This document shows positions 7,703-15,612 of a DNA stretch of 64,000 nucleotides, one piece after another (the first letter of the stretch is position 1; each line of letters starts with the position of its first letter). Origin of the DNA: Pseudomonadota bacterium (GTDB lineage Bacteria; Pseudomonadota; Alphaproteobacteria; Acetobacterales; Acetobacteraceae); NCBI GenBank assembly GCA_021849425.1, contig JAJZSY010000013.1, positions 1 to 64,000 on the forward strand, in the 5' to 3' direction. The notes below the pieces were generated by a model. It was not told the DNA's origin. It saw nothing but the letters and a program-made list of their open reading frames with translations, and searched no databases. The translations under genes were made by a program, and so were the position numbers.

Positions 7703-8869
7703 TCAGGCGGCGCCGGTCATTTCGCGGATCATGTTGCGGGCGATCAGGAGCTGCTGGATCTGCGTCGTGCCTTCATAGATTCGGAACAGCCTGACATCGC
7801 GGTAGAACCGCTCGACGGCGTAGTCGGCCATGTAGCCGGCGCCGCCATGGATCTGCACCGCGCGGTCGGCGACGCGGCCGACCATTTCGCTCGCATACAT
7901 CTTGCAGCAGGCCGCCTCGGTGGAGACGTTGCGCCCGGCATCCTTGCGGCGGGCGGTTTCCTCGATCATGCAGCGGGCGGCGAAGGCCTCGGCCCGGCTG
8001 TCCGCCAGCATGGCCTGGATGAGCTGCTTCTCGGCGATCGGCTCGCCGAACTGCCGGCGATCGAGGGCGAAGGCGAGGCTGTCGCGGATCAGCCGCTCGG
8101 CGGCGCCGACGCAGACCGCCGCGATGTGCAGGCGCCCGCGGTCGAGCACCTTCATCGCGGTCTTGAAGCCCTGATTCTCCCGCGCCGGGCCGCCGATGAT
8201 GGCGGTCGCGGGGACCCGCACATCCTCAAGGATGACGTCGCAGGTGAGCGATCCCTTCTGGCCCATCTTGCGGTCGGGCCGGCCGAGCGAGAGGCCGCTG
8301 GCGCCGGCCTCGACGAGGAAGGCGCTGACGCCGGCAGCCCCCTTCACCGCGGGGTTGGTGCGGGCGAAGACCGTGAAGAGATCCGCCCGCGGGGCGTTGG
8401 TGATGTAGCGCTTGGTGCCGTTGAGGATGAACTCGTCGCCCTCGCGCCGCGCCGTGGTGCGCAGGCTGCCGGCATCCGAGCCGGCATCCGGCTCGGTGAG
8501 GGCGAAGGAGGCGATCATCTCGCCGCTGGCGAGTTTCGGCAGGTAGTGCGCCTGCTGCGCCTCGGTGCCGTCGATGATGATGCCCTGGGCGCCGATGCCG
8601 TTATTGGTGCCGACCAGCGAGCGGAAGGCGGGCGAGGCCTGGCCGAGGATGAAGGCGGCCTGCACCTCCTCGGCCATCGACAGGCCGAGCCCGCCATGGG
8701 ACTCGGGGATCGACATGCCGAACAGGCCCATCGCGCGGATTTCGGCGACCAGCTCGGCGGGGATGTCGTCCTCGGCGGCGACGCGGTCTTCGGCGGGGAT
8801 CAGCCGCGCCTTCACGAAGCGGTCCAGCGTGTCGAGGAACTGGGCGAGGGTTTCGGAATCCAGGGCCAT
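7703..8869 (-). CDS. acyl-CoA dehydrogenase
   Basis: 388 residues, the usual size of short/medium-chain acyl-CoA dehydrogenases. Family signatures are present: the FAD-contact motif ALTEPDAGSD, the strand TKRYITNAP, the helix RRQFGEPIAEKQLIQ, the GGAGYMADY segment, and the catalytic base Glu366 in RIYEGTTQIQQ. The protein oxidises an acyl-CoA to the 2-enoyl-CoA, passing electrons to ETF. The ATG at 8869 opens the homologous region; a longer frame upstream is the shadow of the IclR gene. The neighbouring regulator on the same strand ends 16 bp upstream, suggesting a two-gene unit with regulated acyl-CoA use. Confidence 0.92.
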   Translation of the reverse strand: MALDSETLAQFLDTLDRFVKARLIPAEDRVAAEDDIPAELVAEIRAMGLFGMSIPESHGGLGLSMAEEVQAAFILGQASPAFRSLVGTNNGIGAQGIIIDGTEAQQAHYLPKLASGEMIASFALTEPDAGSDAGSLRTTARREGDEFILNGTKRYITNAPRADLFTVFARTNPAVKGAAGVSAFLVEAGASGLSLGRPDRKMGQKGSLTCDVILEDVRVPATAIIGGPARENQGFKTAMKVLDRGRLHIAAVCVGAAERLIRDSLAFALDRRQFGEPIAEKQLIQAMLADSRAEAFAARCMIEETARRKDAGRNVSTEAACCKMYASEMVGRVADRAVQIHGGAGYMADYAVERFYRDVRLFRIYEGTTQIQQLLIARNMIREMTGAA

Positions 8870-8885
8870 GGCGCTCTCTCTTCTG

Positions 8886-9692
8886 TCAGGGGGAAACGGC
8901 GGCGACGCGGCGGACGAGGTCGAGCAGGCGGGGGGCGATGTCCGCCTCGATCCGCGCCTTGGTGAGGGTTTGGGCCGGGCCGCCGCAGTTGAAGGCGAGG
9001 ATCGGCGTGCCGTCGCGCGGGACGAAGGGGACGGCGACGGCGTTGACGCCCGGCTTCCAGTCGCCATACGAGGTGCAGTAGCCGCGCGCGGCGCATTCGC
9101 CGATCGCCGCCTCGATGCCGGGGCGGATCGCCGGCCAGGCCTCGCCCTCATGCAAGCGCAGCTCGTCGAGCAGGCGGGCGCGCTCGCCGGGCGGATGGGC
9201 GGCGATGCAGGCGCGGCCGAGCGCGCTGGTGGCCAGCCGGATATGCGCGCCGACCTCGATCGACAGCGTCACCGCGTCGGTGCCCTTGCAGCGCTCGATA
9301 TAGACCATCGACATCCGGTCCCGCCCGGCCATCGCCACCGGCATGCCGGAGTGATCGGCCAGCGCCTGCATGAAGGGGCGGGCGAGATCGCGCAGCTTCA
9401 GGCCGGCGAGGCAGGAATAGCCGAGCGAGAGCACCGGCGGGGCGAGGCGGTAGCGCGCGGTATCGGCATGGTAGGACAGGTAGTCGAGCCGGTGGAGCGT
9501 GTAGGTGAGGCGGGAGACGGTGGATTTGCTGAGCCCGGTGCGGGCGGCGAGCTCGCCGTTGCCGAGCGCCTCGCCCTCGCGGCGGAAGGCGCGGAGGATG
9601 TCGAGCCCGCGGGCGAGGGCGGTGACGAAATCGCGGTCACGGGGGGGCGCTGTGTCGGCCGTGGGGGTGGGGCGCGGGCTGCGCGGTCTCAT
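8886..9692 (-). CDS. IclR family transcriptional regulator
   Basis: 268 residues: a winged helix (NGELAARTGLSKSTVSRLTYTL, about residues 44-65) followed by the IclR effector domain with the characteristic GxAxLAxxP-like SALGRACIAAHPPGER stretch and a C-terminal ligand pocket segment VNAVAVPFVPRDG. IclR proteins usually bind palindromes overlapping their own promoter and control an adjacent catabolic gene; here the downstream partner is the acyl-CoA dehydrogenase. A matching operator lies 41-68 bp upstream of the ATG. The effector is unknown. Confidence 0.9.
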   Translation of the reverse strand: MRPRSPRPTPTADTAPPRDRDFVTALARGLDILRAFRREGEALGNGELAARTGLSKSTVSRLTYTLHRLDYLSYHADTARYRLAPPVLSLGYSCLAGLKLRDLARPFMQALADHSGMPVAMAGRDRMSMVYIERCKGTDAVTLSIEVGAHIRLATSALGRACIAAHPPGERARLLDELRLHEGEAWPAIRPGIEAAIGECAARGYCTSYGDWKPGVNAVAVPFVPRDGTPILAFNCGGPAQTLTKARIEADIAPRLLDLVRRVAAVSP

Positions 9693-9732
9693 CGGCCGGG
9701 TTTAGGCGGGCGCGGCGGGGGGCGTCAAGTTT

Positions 9733-9760
9733 GCGGAAAAGTATTCCGCATGGCGGAATA
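9733..9760. promoter_or_regulatory. candidate IclR operator (three TTCCGC half-sites)
   Basis: Three alternating half-sites lie upstream of the IclR gene: GCGGAA (9733-9738), TTCCGC (9744-9749) and GCGGAA (9753-9758). The last two form an almost perfect palindrome, TATTCCGC-ATG-GCGGAATA. IclR-family operators typically have this TTCCGC/GCGGAA composition, so autoregulation is likely. The site is seen directly; the protein that binds it is inferred from position. Confidence 0.65.
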
Positions 9761-9778
9761 TGCGCGGGGGGAGACAGT

Positions 9779-9805
9779 CCCCGCCGCCCTTCAGGGGCGG
9801 CGGGG
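9779..9805 (-). terminator. GC-rich hairpin downstream of carbonic anhydrase gene
   Basis: An 11-bp perfect stem (9779-9789 with 9795-9805) encloses a 5-base loop, between the carbonic anhydrase stop and the IclR promoter. There is no run of U after it, so it may work as a Rho-assisted or structural terminator at best. Confidence 0.4.
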
Positions 9806-9819
9806 GTGGCGCGGAAGGG

Positions 9820-9864
9820 GCGTCAGCGATTCAGGCGTCAGCGATTCAGGCGTCAGCGGTTCAG
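9820..9864. repeat. 15-bp tandem repeat, 3 copies
   Basis: Three 15-bp units (GCGTCAGCGATTCAG, third copy with one change) lie end to end at 9820-9834, 9835-9849 and 9850-9864. The third unit contains the stop codon of the carbonic anhydrase gene, so the array has grown out of the 3' end of that gene. Confidence 0.95.
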
Positions 9865-10451
9865 GCGGGGCGGCCGGCCGCGGTGGCGGCGGCGACCTCG
9901 TTGAGCTTGCCGGTGCGGACGTCGAAGATGTAGCCGTGAATGGCGATGTTGGCGGGGACCAGCGGATGCGCACGGATGTGCCGGACGTCCTGCACCACGC
10001 TGTCCTCCTGGTTGCGGATCGAGAGCCACTTGATGAAGTGGCCGTCGGCGCAGCCGCCGCCGTGATGGGGGTTGGACCAGGTCATGCTGGCCGGATCGAG
10101 GCTGGCGGTGTTCAGGTTGTCCTCCAGCAGTTCGGCCATGCGCTGGTCGGTGAAGGTTTCCATGCCGCAATCGGTGTGGTGGATGACGAACCATTCGGTG
10201 GTGCCGAGCAGCTTGTGCGAGATGACGAGGGAGCGGATGGCATCGTCGGTCGCGCGGCCGCCGGCATTGCGGATGACATGGGCGTCGCCCTCGGCGAGGC
10301 CGGCATAGCGGGCGGGGTCGAGCCGCGCATCCATGCAGGTGAGGATGGCGAAGTGGCGCGCCGGGGGCATCGGCAGGTCGGCCTTCGCGCCGAAGCTGGC
10401 GGCATAGTCGGCATTGGCGGCGAGGATTTCGGTGACGGTCTTCGAGGTCAT
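9861..10451 (-). CDS. beta-class carbonic anhydrase
   Basis: 196 residues. Zinc ligands and the catalytic dyad are visible: Cys39-Met-Asp41-Ala-Arg43, then His92 and Cys95 in the HxxC motif (HHTDCG). It interconverts CO2 and bicarbonate, supplying bicarbonate to carboxylases and helping pH balance. It resembles the short beta-CA subtype of actinobacterial and proteobacterial single genes. It is transcribed alone. The C-terminus ([11 protein letters not shown]) runs into a 15-bp repeat array that includes the stop codon. Confidence 0.9.
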   Translation of the reverse strand: MTSKTVTEILAANADYAASFGAKADLPMPPARHFAILTCMDARLDPARYAGLAEGDAHVIRNAGGRATDDAIRSLVISHKLLGTTEWFVIHHTDCGMETFTDQRMAELLEDNLNTASLDPASMTWSNPHHGGGCADGHFIKWLSIRNQEDSVVQDVRHIRAHPLVPANIAIHGYIFDVRTGKLNEVAAATAAGRPA

Positions 10452-10565
10452 TGAGCTGCTTTCGGGTGTGGGTGGCGGGTCCGCTGGTTGCCGCGCCGTA
10501 ACGTTGCGGCGGCGCGGCCGGGAAATATGGCGCCGGACGCGGAAGTCAACCGCCGGGGGTGCTGC

Positions 10566-10615
10566 GGGTTGGTTCAGCCGCCATTGCGGCGGGTTGGTTC
10601 AGCCGCCATTGCGGC
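10566..10615. repeat. 25-bp direct duplication covering a stop codon
   Basis: Two identical 25-bp units lie at 10566-10590 and 10591-10615. The second covers the last codons and stop of the acyltransferase gene (minus strand); the first is an extra copy of that 3' end just downstream. It is a simple slippage-type duplication. Confidence 0.95.
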
Positions 10616-11267
10616 GGGCGAGTTCGCGCAGCGGGCGCGCCGGGTTGCCCATGACCCGCGCGCCGGGCGGCACCGACTTGGTGACCACCGAGCCGGCGGC
10701 GATGAAGGCGCCATCGCCGATCCGCAGCGGCCGCGCCGCGCTGCCGTGGACGATGCTGGTGCCCATGCCGATGAAGACGTCGCTGCCGATCTCGACCCAG
10801 CCGGCGATGCGCGAGGAGCAGATGGTGGTGAAATCGCCGATCGAGGTGTCGTGGCCGATGAAGCTCAGCGGCTGGAGCTGGACGTGCCGGCCGAGCCGGA
10901 CGCCGGGGCCGACATAGCAGCCGCCGCCGATGAAGCTGCCCTCGCCGGCCACGAGGTCGCGGGCGAGGGAGGGCCAGGTGCCGATCAGCCAGGCGAACTG
11001 CCCGCCGGCGGCCTCGATCCGCGCCACCAGGCGGCGGCGGTGCGCCGGGTTGCCGATGGTGACGTTCAGCGGCACGTCGCGGTAGGCGCGCCGCCAGGTC
11101 TCGAAATCGATGACGGGCACGCCGCCGATGCTGTCGGGCCGGGTGTGCGGCGAGTCGTCGATATAGGCGATGATCCGCAGGTCGCGCTCGGCGAGGATCT
11201 GCTCGATCTCCTCGCGCACCGAGACGGCGTGGCCGGTGGCGCCGTAGAGAATGACGGGATGGCTCAT
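10599..11267 (-). CDS. NeuD/PglD-family sugar O/N-acyltransferase
   Basis: 222 residues: an N-terminal Rossmann-like PglD domain (VILYGATGHAVSV) and a C-terminal left-handed beta helix of hexapeptide repeats (FIGGGCYVGPGVRLG, IGDGAFIAAGSVV). His139 in IGHDTSIGDF is the likely catalytic base. Such enzymes acetylate amino or hydroxyl groups on nucleotide sugars or glycans. Its ATG overlaps the aminotransferase stop (ATGA), so aminotransferase then acetyltransferase is the order expected for making an N-acetylated amino sugar for surface polysaccharide. Confidence 0.85.
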   Translation of the reverse strand: MSHPVILYGATGHAVSVREEIEQILAERDLRIIAYIDDSPHTRPDSIGGVPVIDFETWRRAYRDVPLNVTIGNPAHRRRLVARIEAAGGQFAWLIGTWPSLARDLVAGEGSFIGGGCYVGPGVRLGRHVQLQPLSFIGHDTSIGDFTTICSSRIAGWVEIGSDVFIGMGTSIVHGSAARPLRIGDGAFIAAGSVVTKSVPPGARVMGNPARPLRELARRNGG

Positions 11268-12382
11268 TGCGCGCCCCGCGCGGCGAGGGCGCGCAGGATT
11301 CGCGCGATGTCGGACGCGGCAATGTCCTCGGCGACGGGCAGGCCGATGATCCGCGCGGCGAGACGCTCGGTCTCGGGCAGGGGGGCGGCGCCGCGGGCGC
11401 GGAAATAGGCCTCGGCCTGCACGCCGAGACCATACCAGCGCCTTGTCTCGATGCCGGCGCGGGCGAGGGATTCCGATGCTGCCGCGGCATCGGCGCCGCT
11501 GTCGGCCCGGAACAGGGCGTAGCAGGAGGCGATGGCGGGCGGCAGGAGCAGGTGGTCGGCCAGGCCGTGGGCGGCGGCGGCCTTGCGGTAGCGCGCGGCG
11601 ACCCGCCGGCGCGCGGCGATCCGCCGGTCGAGCCCGTCGAGCCAGGCGAGGCCGATCGCGGCGTGGTATTCGCTGAGCTTGCCGTTGAACCCGGCGGCGC
11701 GGCTCTCGCGGGTGTAGACCATGCCGAAATTCATCGCCTGCGCGGCGCGCACCAGCCCGTCGCGATCGGCCCAGAGCACGGCGCCGCCCTCGCCGGTGCT
11801 GAAGGATTTGGTGGCGTGGAAGCTGAGCGCCACCGGCACCGCGCCCACGGCCTCGCCGGGCGCGGCCAGCAGCGCCTCGAACGAGGCGGCGGCGTCGATC
11901 ACCACCTTGATGCCGGTGCGCGCCTGGAAGGCGGACCAGTCGCGTTGCAGCGGCATTTCACCGAAAGGGGCCACCGGCAGCACGAGGCCGAGGCGGGAGG
12001 TGGGCAGGTCCGGCGGCAGGTCGTCCGGCCGCAGCCGCCAGCTCCCGGGCGCGAGATCGCAGAAGAGCGGCTCGTAGCCGGCGGCCATGGCGGCGAAGGC
12101 GGTCGCCACGAAGGTGTAGCCGGGGATCAGCGCCAGGGTGCGGCGGCCGCGCGGACGGCCGGCATGGGCGAGGATCGCCGCTTGCAGCGCGGCGGTGCCG
12201 GAGGCGGCGGTCACCAGCGTGTCAGCCCGCCCGGCCAGCAGCACGGCCAGCCGCGCCTCGAGCTGTTCGGCCAGCGGCCCGCGATTGGTGTAGACCCGGC
12301 GGGAGTCGAGTTGCGCGAGATAGGGCAGGATCGACTGGACCGGGGGCAGGAGCGGCCTGTAAACAGGCAGAGTGGTTTTCAA
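11264..12382 (-). CDS. DegT/DnrJ/EryC1/StrS family aminotransferase
   Basis: 372 residues of the PLP-dependent sugar aminotransferase family. Asp163 (VIDAAASFE) would pair with the PLP nitrogen and Lys192 (FHATKSFSTGEGG) forms the internal aldimine. The N-terminal YTNRGP motif and the ASGTAALQ motif are standard. The start is TTG at 12382, with a Shine-Dalgarno AGGGA six bases upstream; no ATG fits better. The gene is coupled by a 4-base overlap to the NeuD-like acyltransferase and diverges from a glycosyltransferase, forming a small surface-glycan locus. Confidence 0.88.
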   Translation of the reverse strand: MKTTLPVYRPLLPPVQSILPYLAQLDSRRVYTNRGPLAEQLEARLAVLLAGRADTLVTAASGTAALQAAILAHAGRPRGRRTLALIPGYTFVATAFAAMAAGYEPLFCDLAPGSWRLRPDDLPPDLPTSRLGLVLPVAPFGEMPLQRDWSAFQARTGIKVVIDAAASFEALLAAPGEAVGAVPVALSFHATKSFSTGEGGAVLWADRDGLVRAAQAMNFGMVYTRESRAAGFNGKLSEYHAAIGLAWLDGLDRRIAARRRVAARYRKAAAAHGLADHLLLPPAIASCYALFRADSGADAAAASESLARAGIETRRWYGLGVQAEAYFRARGAAPLPETERLAARIIGLPVAEDIAASDIARILRALAARGAQ

Positions 12383-12433
12383 AATGCGTCCCTGTTTTCA
12401 ATACAATCGTTTTGTCAAAAATGGTCACATTCA
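12383..12433. promoter_or_regulatory. AT-rich divergent promoter region of the glycan locus
   Basis: Fifty-one bases, strikingly AT-rich for this genome, separate the divergent aminotransferase and glycosyltransferase. They carry the ribosome-binding site of the minus-strand gene (AACAGGGACGCA read on that strand). A near-identical leader occurs at 24863-24874, in front of another glycosyltransferase. Confidence 0.55.
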
Positions 12434-13555
12434 ATGTATAAGGTTTTCGTATCCTCCCGCAATCGTCCGCTGTATCTCTGGGCCTGTCTCGACAGCCTCC
12501 ATCGGCTGACCCGCAGCGCCGCCGCGATCACGCTGATCGATTCCGCCTCCGACGACATGCAGGTGCGCGAGGTGGTGCGCGGCTTCGAGCGGCGCGGCCT
12601 GTTCCGCGAGATCGTCTGGCTGCCGGCCAACGAGATCGGCGCCGTGATCCGCGAGATCGCATCGCGGCTGACGCAGGAGGACGAGCTGTTCGGTTTCATC
12701 GAGGCCGACACCGTCATCCTGCCGGGCGCGTTCGATTGCTGGCTCGCCCACATGACCGGGCTGATGCACGACGATCCGGGCTTGGCGATGCTCGGCTCCC
12801 TCGTCGATCCCGGGGATTTCGTCGACCCCGTGCAGGCGCTGCGGCTGGAGCCGGGCCGCCCGCCCCACGATGTCGGCGACATGATCTATTACGGCGATCC
12901 GGGACGGCAGGATCACCGGCCGGACACGCCGGAGCAGCTCGTGTTCTCGCCGCACAACCCTTCCGGCCGGCTGCTGGTGCTGCGCCGGGAGGCGATTCTG
13001 CAGGCCGGCCATGCCAGCGATTCGGACCTGCACGACAATCTGCGCGCGCTCGGCTACCGCACCGGGATCAGCACCCGGGTGCGGCACCGCCATCTCTCGC
13101 TGCTGAACATCTTCGACTATCCGCGCTATGACATGACGGCGCGGCACGAATACATGCGCGGTGCGACCTATCGCGGGCAGGCGGAGGCGCGCGGCTTCTC
13201 GCGCGAGGCGCAGTCGTGGACGCGGGAGCCGGACATCCATCTGCTGACGCCGCAGGGGCGGATCGAGCCCGAGCGGGACGGGCCGTGGCTCCGGTTCAGC
13301 CTGGCGGAGGCCGGCGGGCCGGCCTGGCTGATGTCGCGGCGGGGGTTCGCGCTCGGCACCGCCGACCAGCGGCCGCTCGGCATCGCCATCGACCGGCTGC
13401 TGGTCGATGGCGAGGACATGCTGCGCAGCACGGCGCTGGCGGCGGGCTGGTACGCGCCGGAGGAGGGGTGGCGCTGGACCGCCGGGCGGGCGGAGCTGCC
13501 GCCGGCGCGGGAGGTGGCGCTGCGGCTGACCGGGGTGGTCGATTACGAGGCCTGA
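12434..13555 (+). CDS. glycosyltransferase family A-like protein
   Basis: 373 residues. The first 220 resemble a GT-A (family 2-like) nucleotide-sugar glycosyltransferase: the strand MYKVFVSSRNRP, ITLIDSASDD, and FGFIEADTVILPG in place of the DxD metal site. A basic segment follows, then a C-terminal beta-rich region of unknown role (SLAEAGGPAWLMSRRG). It starts at the ATG at 12434, opposite the sugar aminotransferase, which supports a role in building a surface polysaccharide. The donor and acceptor cannot be told from the sequence. Confidence 0.7.
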   Translation: MYKVFVSSRNRPLYLWACLDSLHRLTRSAAAITLIDSASDDMQVREVVRGFERRGLFREIVWLPANEIGAVIREIASRLTQEDELFGFIEADTVILPGAFDCWLAHMTGLMHDDPGLAMLGSLVDPGDFVDPVQALRLEPGRPPHDVGDMIYYGDPGRQDHRPDTPEQLVFSPHNPSGRLLVLRREAILQAGHASDSDLHDNLRALGYRTGISTRVRHRHLSLLNIFDYPRYDMTARHEYMRGATYRGQAEARGFSREAQSWTREPDIHLLTPQGRIEPERDGPWLRFSLAEAGGPAWLMSRRGFALGTADQRPLGIAIDRLLVDGEDMLRSTALAAGWYAPEEGWRWTAGRAELPPAREVALRLTGVVDYEA

Positions 13556-13576
13556 GCGGCGCCGGCCGCGCCCAGG

Positions 13577-15436
13577 TCAGGCACGTGAGTCAGGCGCCCG
13601 GTTTCGCGCGCGGCTTCGCGCCCGGTCTGGTCCCTGGTTTGGCATGCGGTTTGGCCCAGCCTTGCCTGCTACCTTGCCCGCCACCTTGCCCGGCGATTTG
13701 CCCCGCGGTTGGTCCCACCGTCCGGTGGCGGGCGTGCCATCGGCGTCGGGTTTGGCGCGGGGTTTGCCGCCCGGCTTGAAGCCGCTCCGGCCGGCGGGGC
13801 GGAAGCCGGGCCGCGCCGGCGGGCGGGCGGCCTGCGGCGCGGGGGCGGCGTCGGCCGGCTCGATCGCGAGGTCGGGGCTGGCGCCGGCATCGAGTGCTGC
13901 GGCGAAGGTGCCCGCGCAGTCGGCCGCGATCTCGAACCTTGTTTCGCGATCGAAGATGCGGATCGCGCCGATGTCGCGCCGGGTCAGCCCGCCGATCCGG
14001 CAGAGCAGGGGCAGCAGCCATTTCGGGTCGGCCCGGCCGTGGCGGCCGATCGCGGCGCGGAACCAGACCATCTCCCGCCCGTCGCGCGGATTGTCGTGCC
14101 GGTCGCGGGCGGGGCGCGGGGCCTCGGCCGGCTGCGCGGTGATGTCCTCCGGCGCCGGCAGGCGGGCGCGGTAGAGCCGGATCAGCGCCGCCGCCACGGC
14201 GAGCGGCGGATGGGCGGCGAGCAGCTCGCCGGCGAGGGCGATGTCGTCATCGAGCGGGGGTTCGGTGAGCAGCGGGTCGGCGAGCAGGCGGGCCTGGTCG
14301 CCGGCGCGGATCGCCTCGGCCGAGGGCGGGTCGTCCCACACCGCCTCGATGCCGGCCGAGGCCAGCAATGCGGCGGCCCGGCGCCGCCGCGCCGGCGGCA
14401 CCAGCAGCAGGCACAGCCCCTTGCGCCCGGCGCGGCCGGTGCGGCCGCTGCGGTGCAGCAGCGTCGCCTTGTCGGTCGGCAGGTCGGCATGGATGACGAG
14501 ATCGAGATTCGGCAAATCGAGCCCGCGGGCGGCGACGTCGGTCGCGATGCAGACCCGGGCGCGGCCGTCGCGCAGGGATTGCAGCGCCGCGTTGCGCTCG
14601 TTCTGGCTCAGCTCGCCGGACAGGGCGACGGCGGCGAAGCCGCGCTCCTGCAGGCGGCCGAACAGGCGGCGCACCGCCTCGCGCGTGGCGCAGAAGACGA
14701 GGCAGGGGCCGCTGTCGTGATGGCGCAGCAGGTTGACCAGCCCGTGCTCGACCTCGTCGGCGGCGATGCGGATGCCGCGATATTCGATGTCGGCGTGCGG
14801 CTGGTTGCGGACCAGCGTGTCGATCCTGAGCGCGTCGCGCTGGTATTGCCGGGCGAGGGCGGCGATTTCGCGGGCGATGGTGGCCGAGAACAGCAGGGTG
14901 CGGCGCTCGGCCGGGGCGGCGCCGAGAATCGCGTCCAGCTCCTCGCGGAAGCCGAGATCGAGCATTTCGTCCGCCTCGTCGAGCACCGCGACGCGCAGCG
15001 CCGACAGGTCGAGCGCGCGGCGGGTGAGATGGTCCTGCAGGCGGCCGGGCGTGCCGACGACGATGTGGCAGCCGGCGGCGAGGGCGCGCTGCTCGCGCCG
15101 CGGGTCCATCCCGCCGACGCAGGCGACGACGCGGGCGCCGGCATGGGCGTAGAGCCAGGACAGCTCGGCATGGACCTGGAGCGCCAGCTCGCGGGTGGGG
15201 GCGATCACCAGGGCGAGCGGGGCGGCGGCCTGGGGCAGGTGGTCGTCGTCGAGGATCGTGGCGGCGAAGGCGAGGCCGTAGGCGACGGTCTTGCCGGAGC
15301 CGGTCTGCGCCGAGACCAGCAGGTCGCGCGACTCGGCCTCGGGTTCCAGCACGGCGCTCTGCACCGCGGTGGGTTCGGCATAGCCACGCTCGGCGAGGGC
15401 CTGAAGCAGGGCGGGGGTCTCGATGTAAAAGGGCAT
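13577..15436 (-). CDS. DEAD-box ATP-dependent RNA helicase
   Basis: 619 residues with canonical motifs: Q motif (AEPTAVQSAVL), Walker A AQTGSGKT, PTRELA, TPGR, DEAD in VLDEADEML, SAT, and the second RecA domain with RSGRTGRAGRKG. After it comes a DbpA-like RNA-binding domain (about residues 460-530, with RDIGAIRIFDRETRFEI), then a 90-residue tail of repeated Lys/Arg/Gly/Pro elements such as GKVAGKVAGKAG. DbpA-type helicases act in 50S ribosome assembly. It is monocistronic and divergent from the polyketide synthase operon. The low-complexity tail is likely RNA-binding and length-variable. Confidence 0.92.
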   Translation of the reverse strand: MPFYIETPALLQALAERGYAEPTAVQSAVLEPEAESRDLLVSAQTGSGKTVAYGLAFAATILDDDHLPQAAAPLALVIAPTRELALQVHAELSWLYAHAGARVVACVGGMDPRREQRALAAGCHIVVGTPGRLQDHLTRRALDLSALRVAVLDEADEMLDLGFREELDAILGAAPAERRTLLFSATIAREIAALARQYQRDALRIDTLVRNQPHADIEYRGIRIAADEVEHGLVNLLRHHDSGPCLVFCATREAVRRLFGRLQERGFAAVALSGELSQNERNAALQSLRDGRARVCIATDVAARGLDLPNLDLVIHADLPTDKATLLHRSGRTGRAGRKGLCLLLVPPARRRRAAALLASAGIEAVWDDPPSAEAIRAGDQARLLADPLLTEPPLDDDIALAGELLAAHPPLAVAAALIRLYRARLPAPEDITAQPAEAPRPARDRHDNPRDGREMVWFRAAIGRHGRADPKWLLPLLCRIGGLTRRDIGAIRIFDRETRFEIAADCAGTFAAALDAGASPDLAIEPADAAPAPQAARPPARPGFRPAGRSGFKPGGKPRAKPDADGTPATGRWDQPRGKSPGKVAGKVAGKAGPNRMPNQGPDRARSRARNRAPDSRA

Positions 15437-15496
15437 GGCGGCTCATAGGGCATCGGGGCGGCGGATGAAACATCCGGGCGGGCAGGGATGCCCTGC

Positions 15497-15580
15497 GCCG
15501 CGAACGCGGCGCGGAAAGCGGGGTGCCGCGAACGCGGCGCGGAAGGCGGGGCGCCGCGAACGCGGCGCGGAAGGCGGCTT
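15497..15580. repeat. 28-bp tandem palindromic repeat, 3 copies
   Basis: Three 28-bp units (15497-15524, 15525-15552, 15553-15580) fill the divergent gap between the helicase and the polyketide synthase. Each contains a hairpin-forming core with arms GCCGCG and CGCGGC around AA, so each transcribed unit could fold. The array lies 33 bp upstream of the PKS start and about 60 bp upstream of the helicase start, where it could influence either promoter. Confidence 0.93.
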
Positions 15581-15612
15581 GCCGGTGGCGGATGGCGGCA
15601 CATCTAGCAGGG

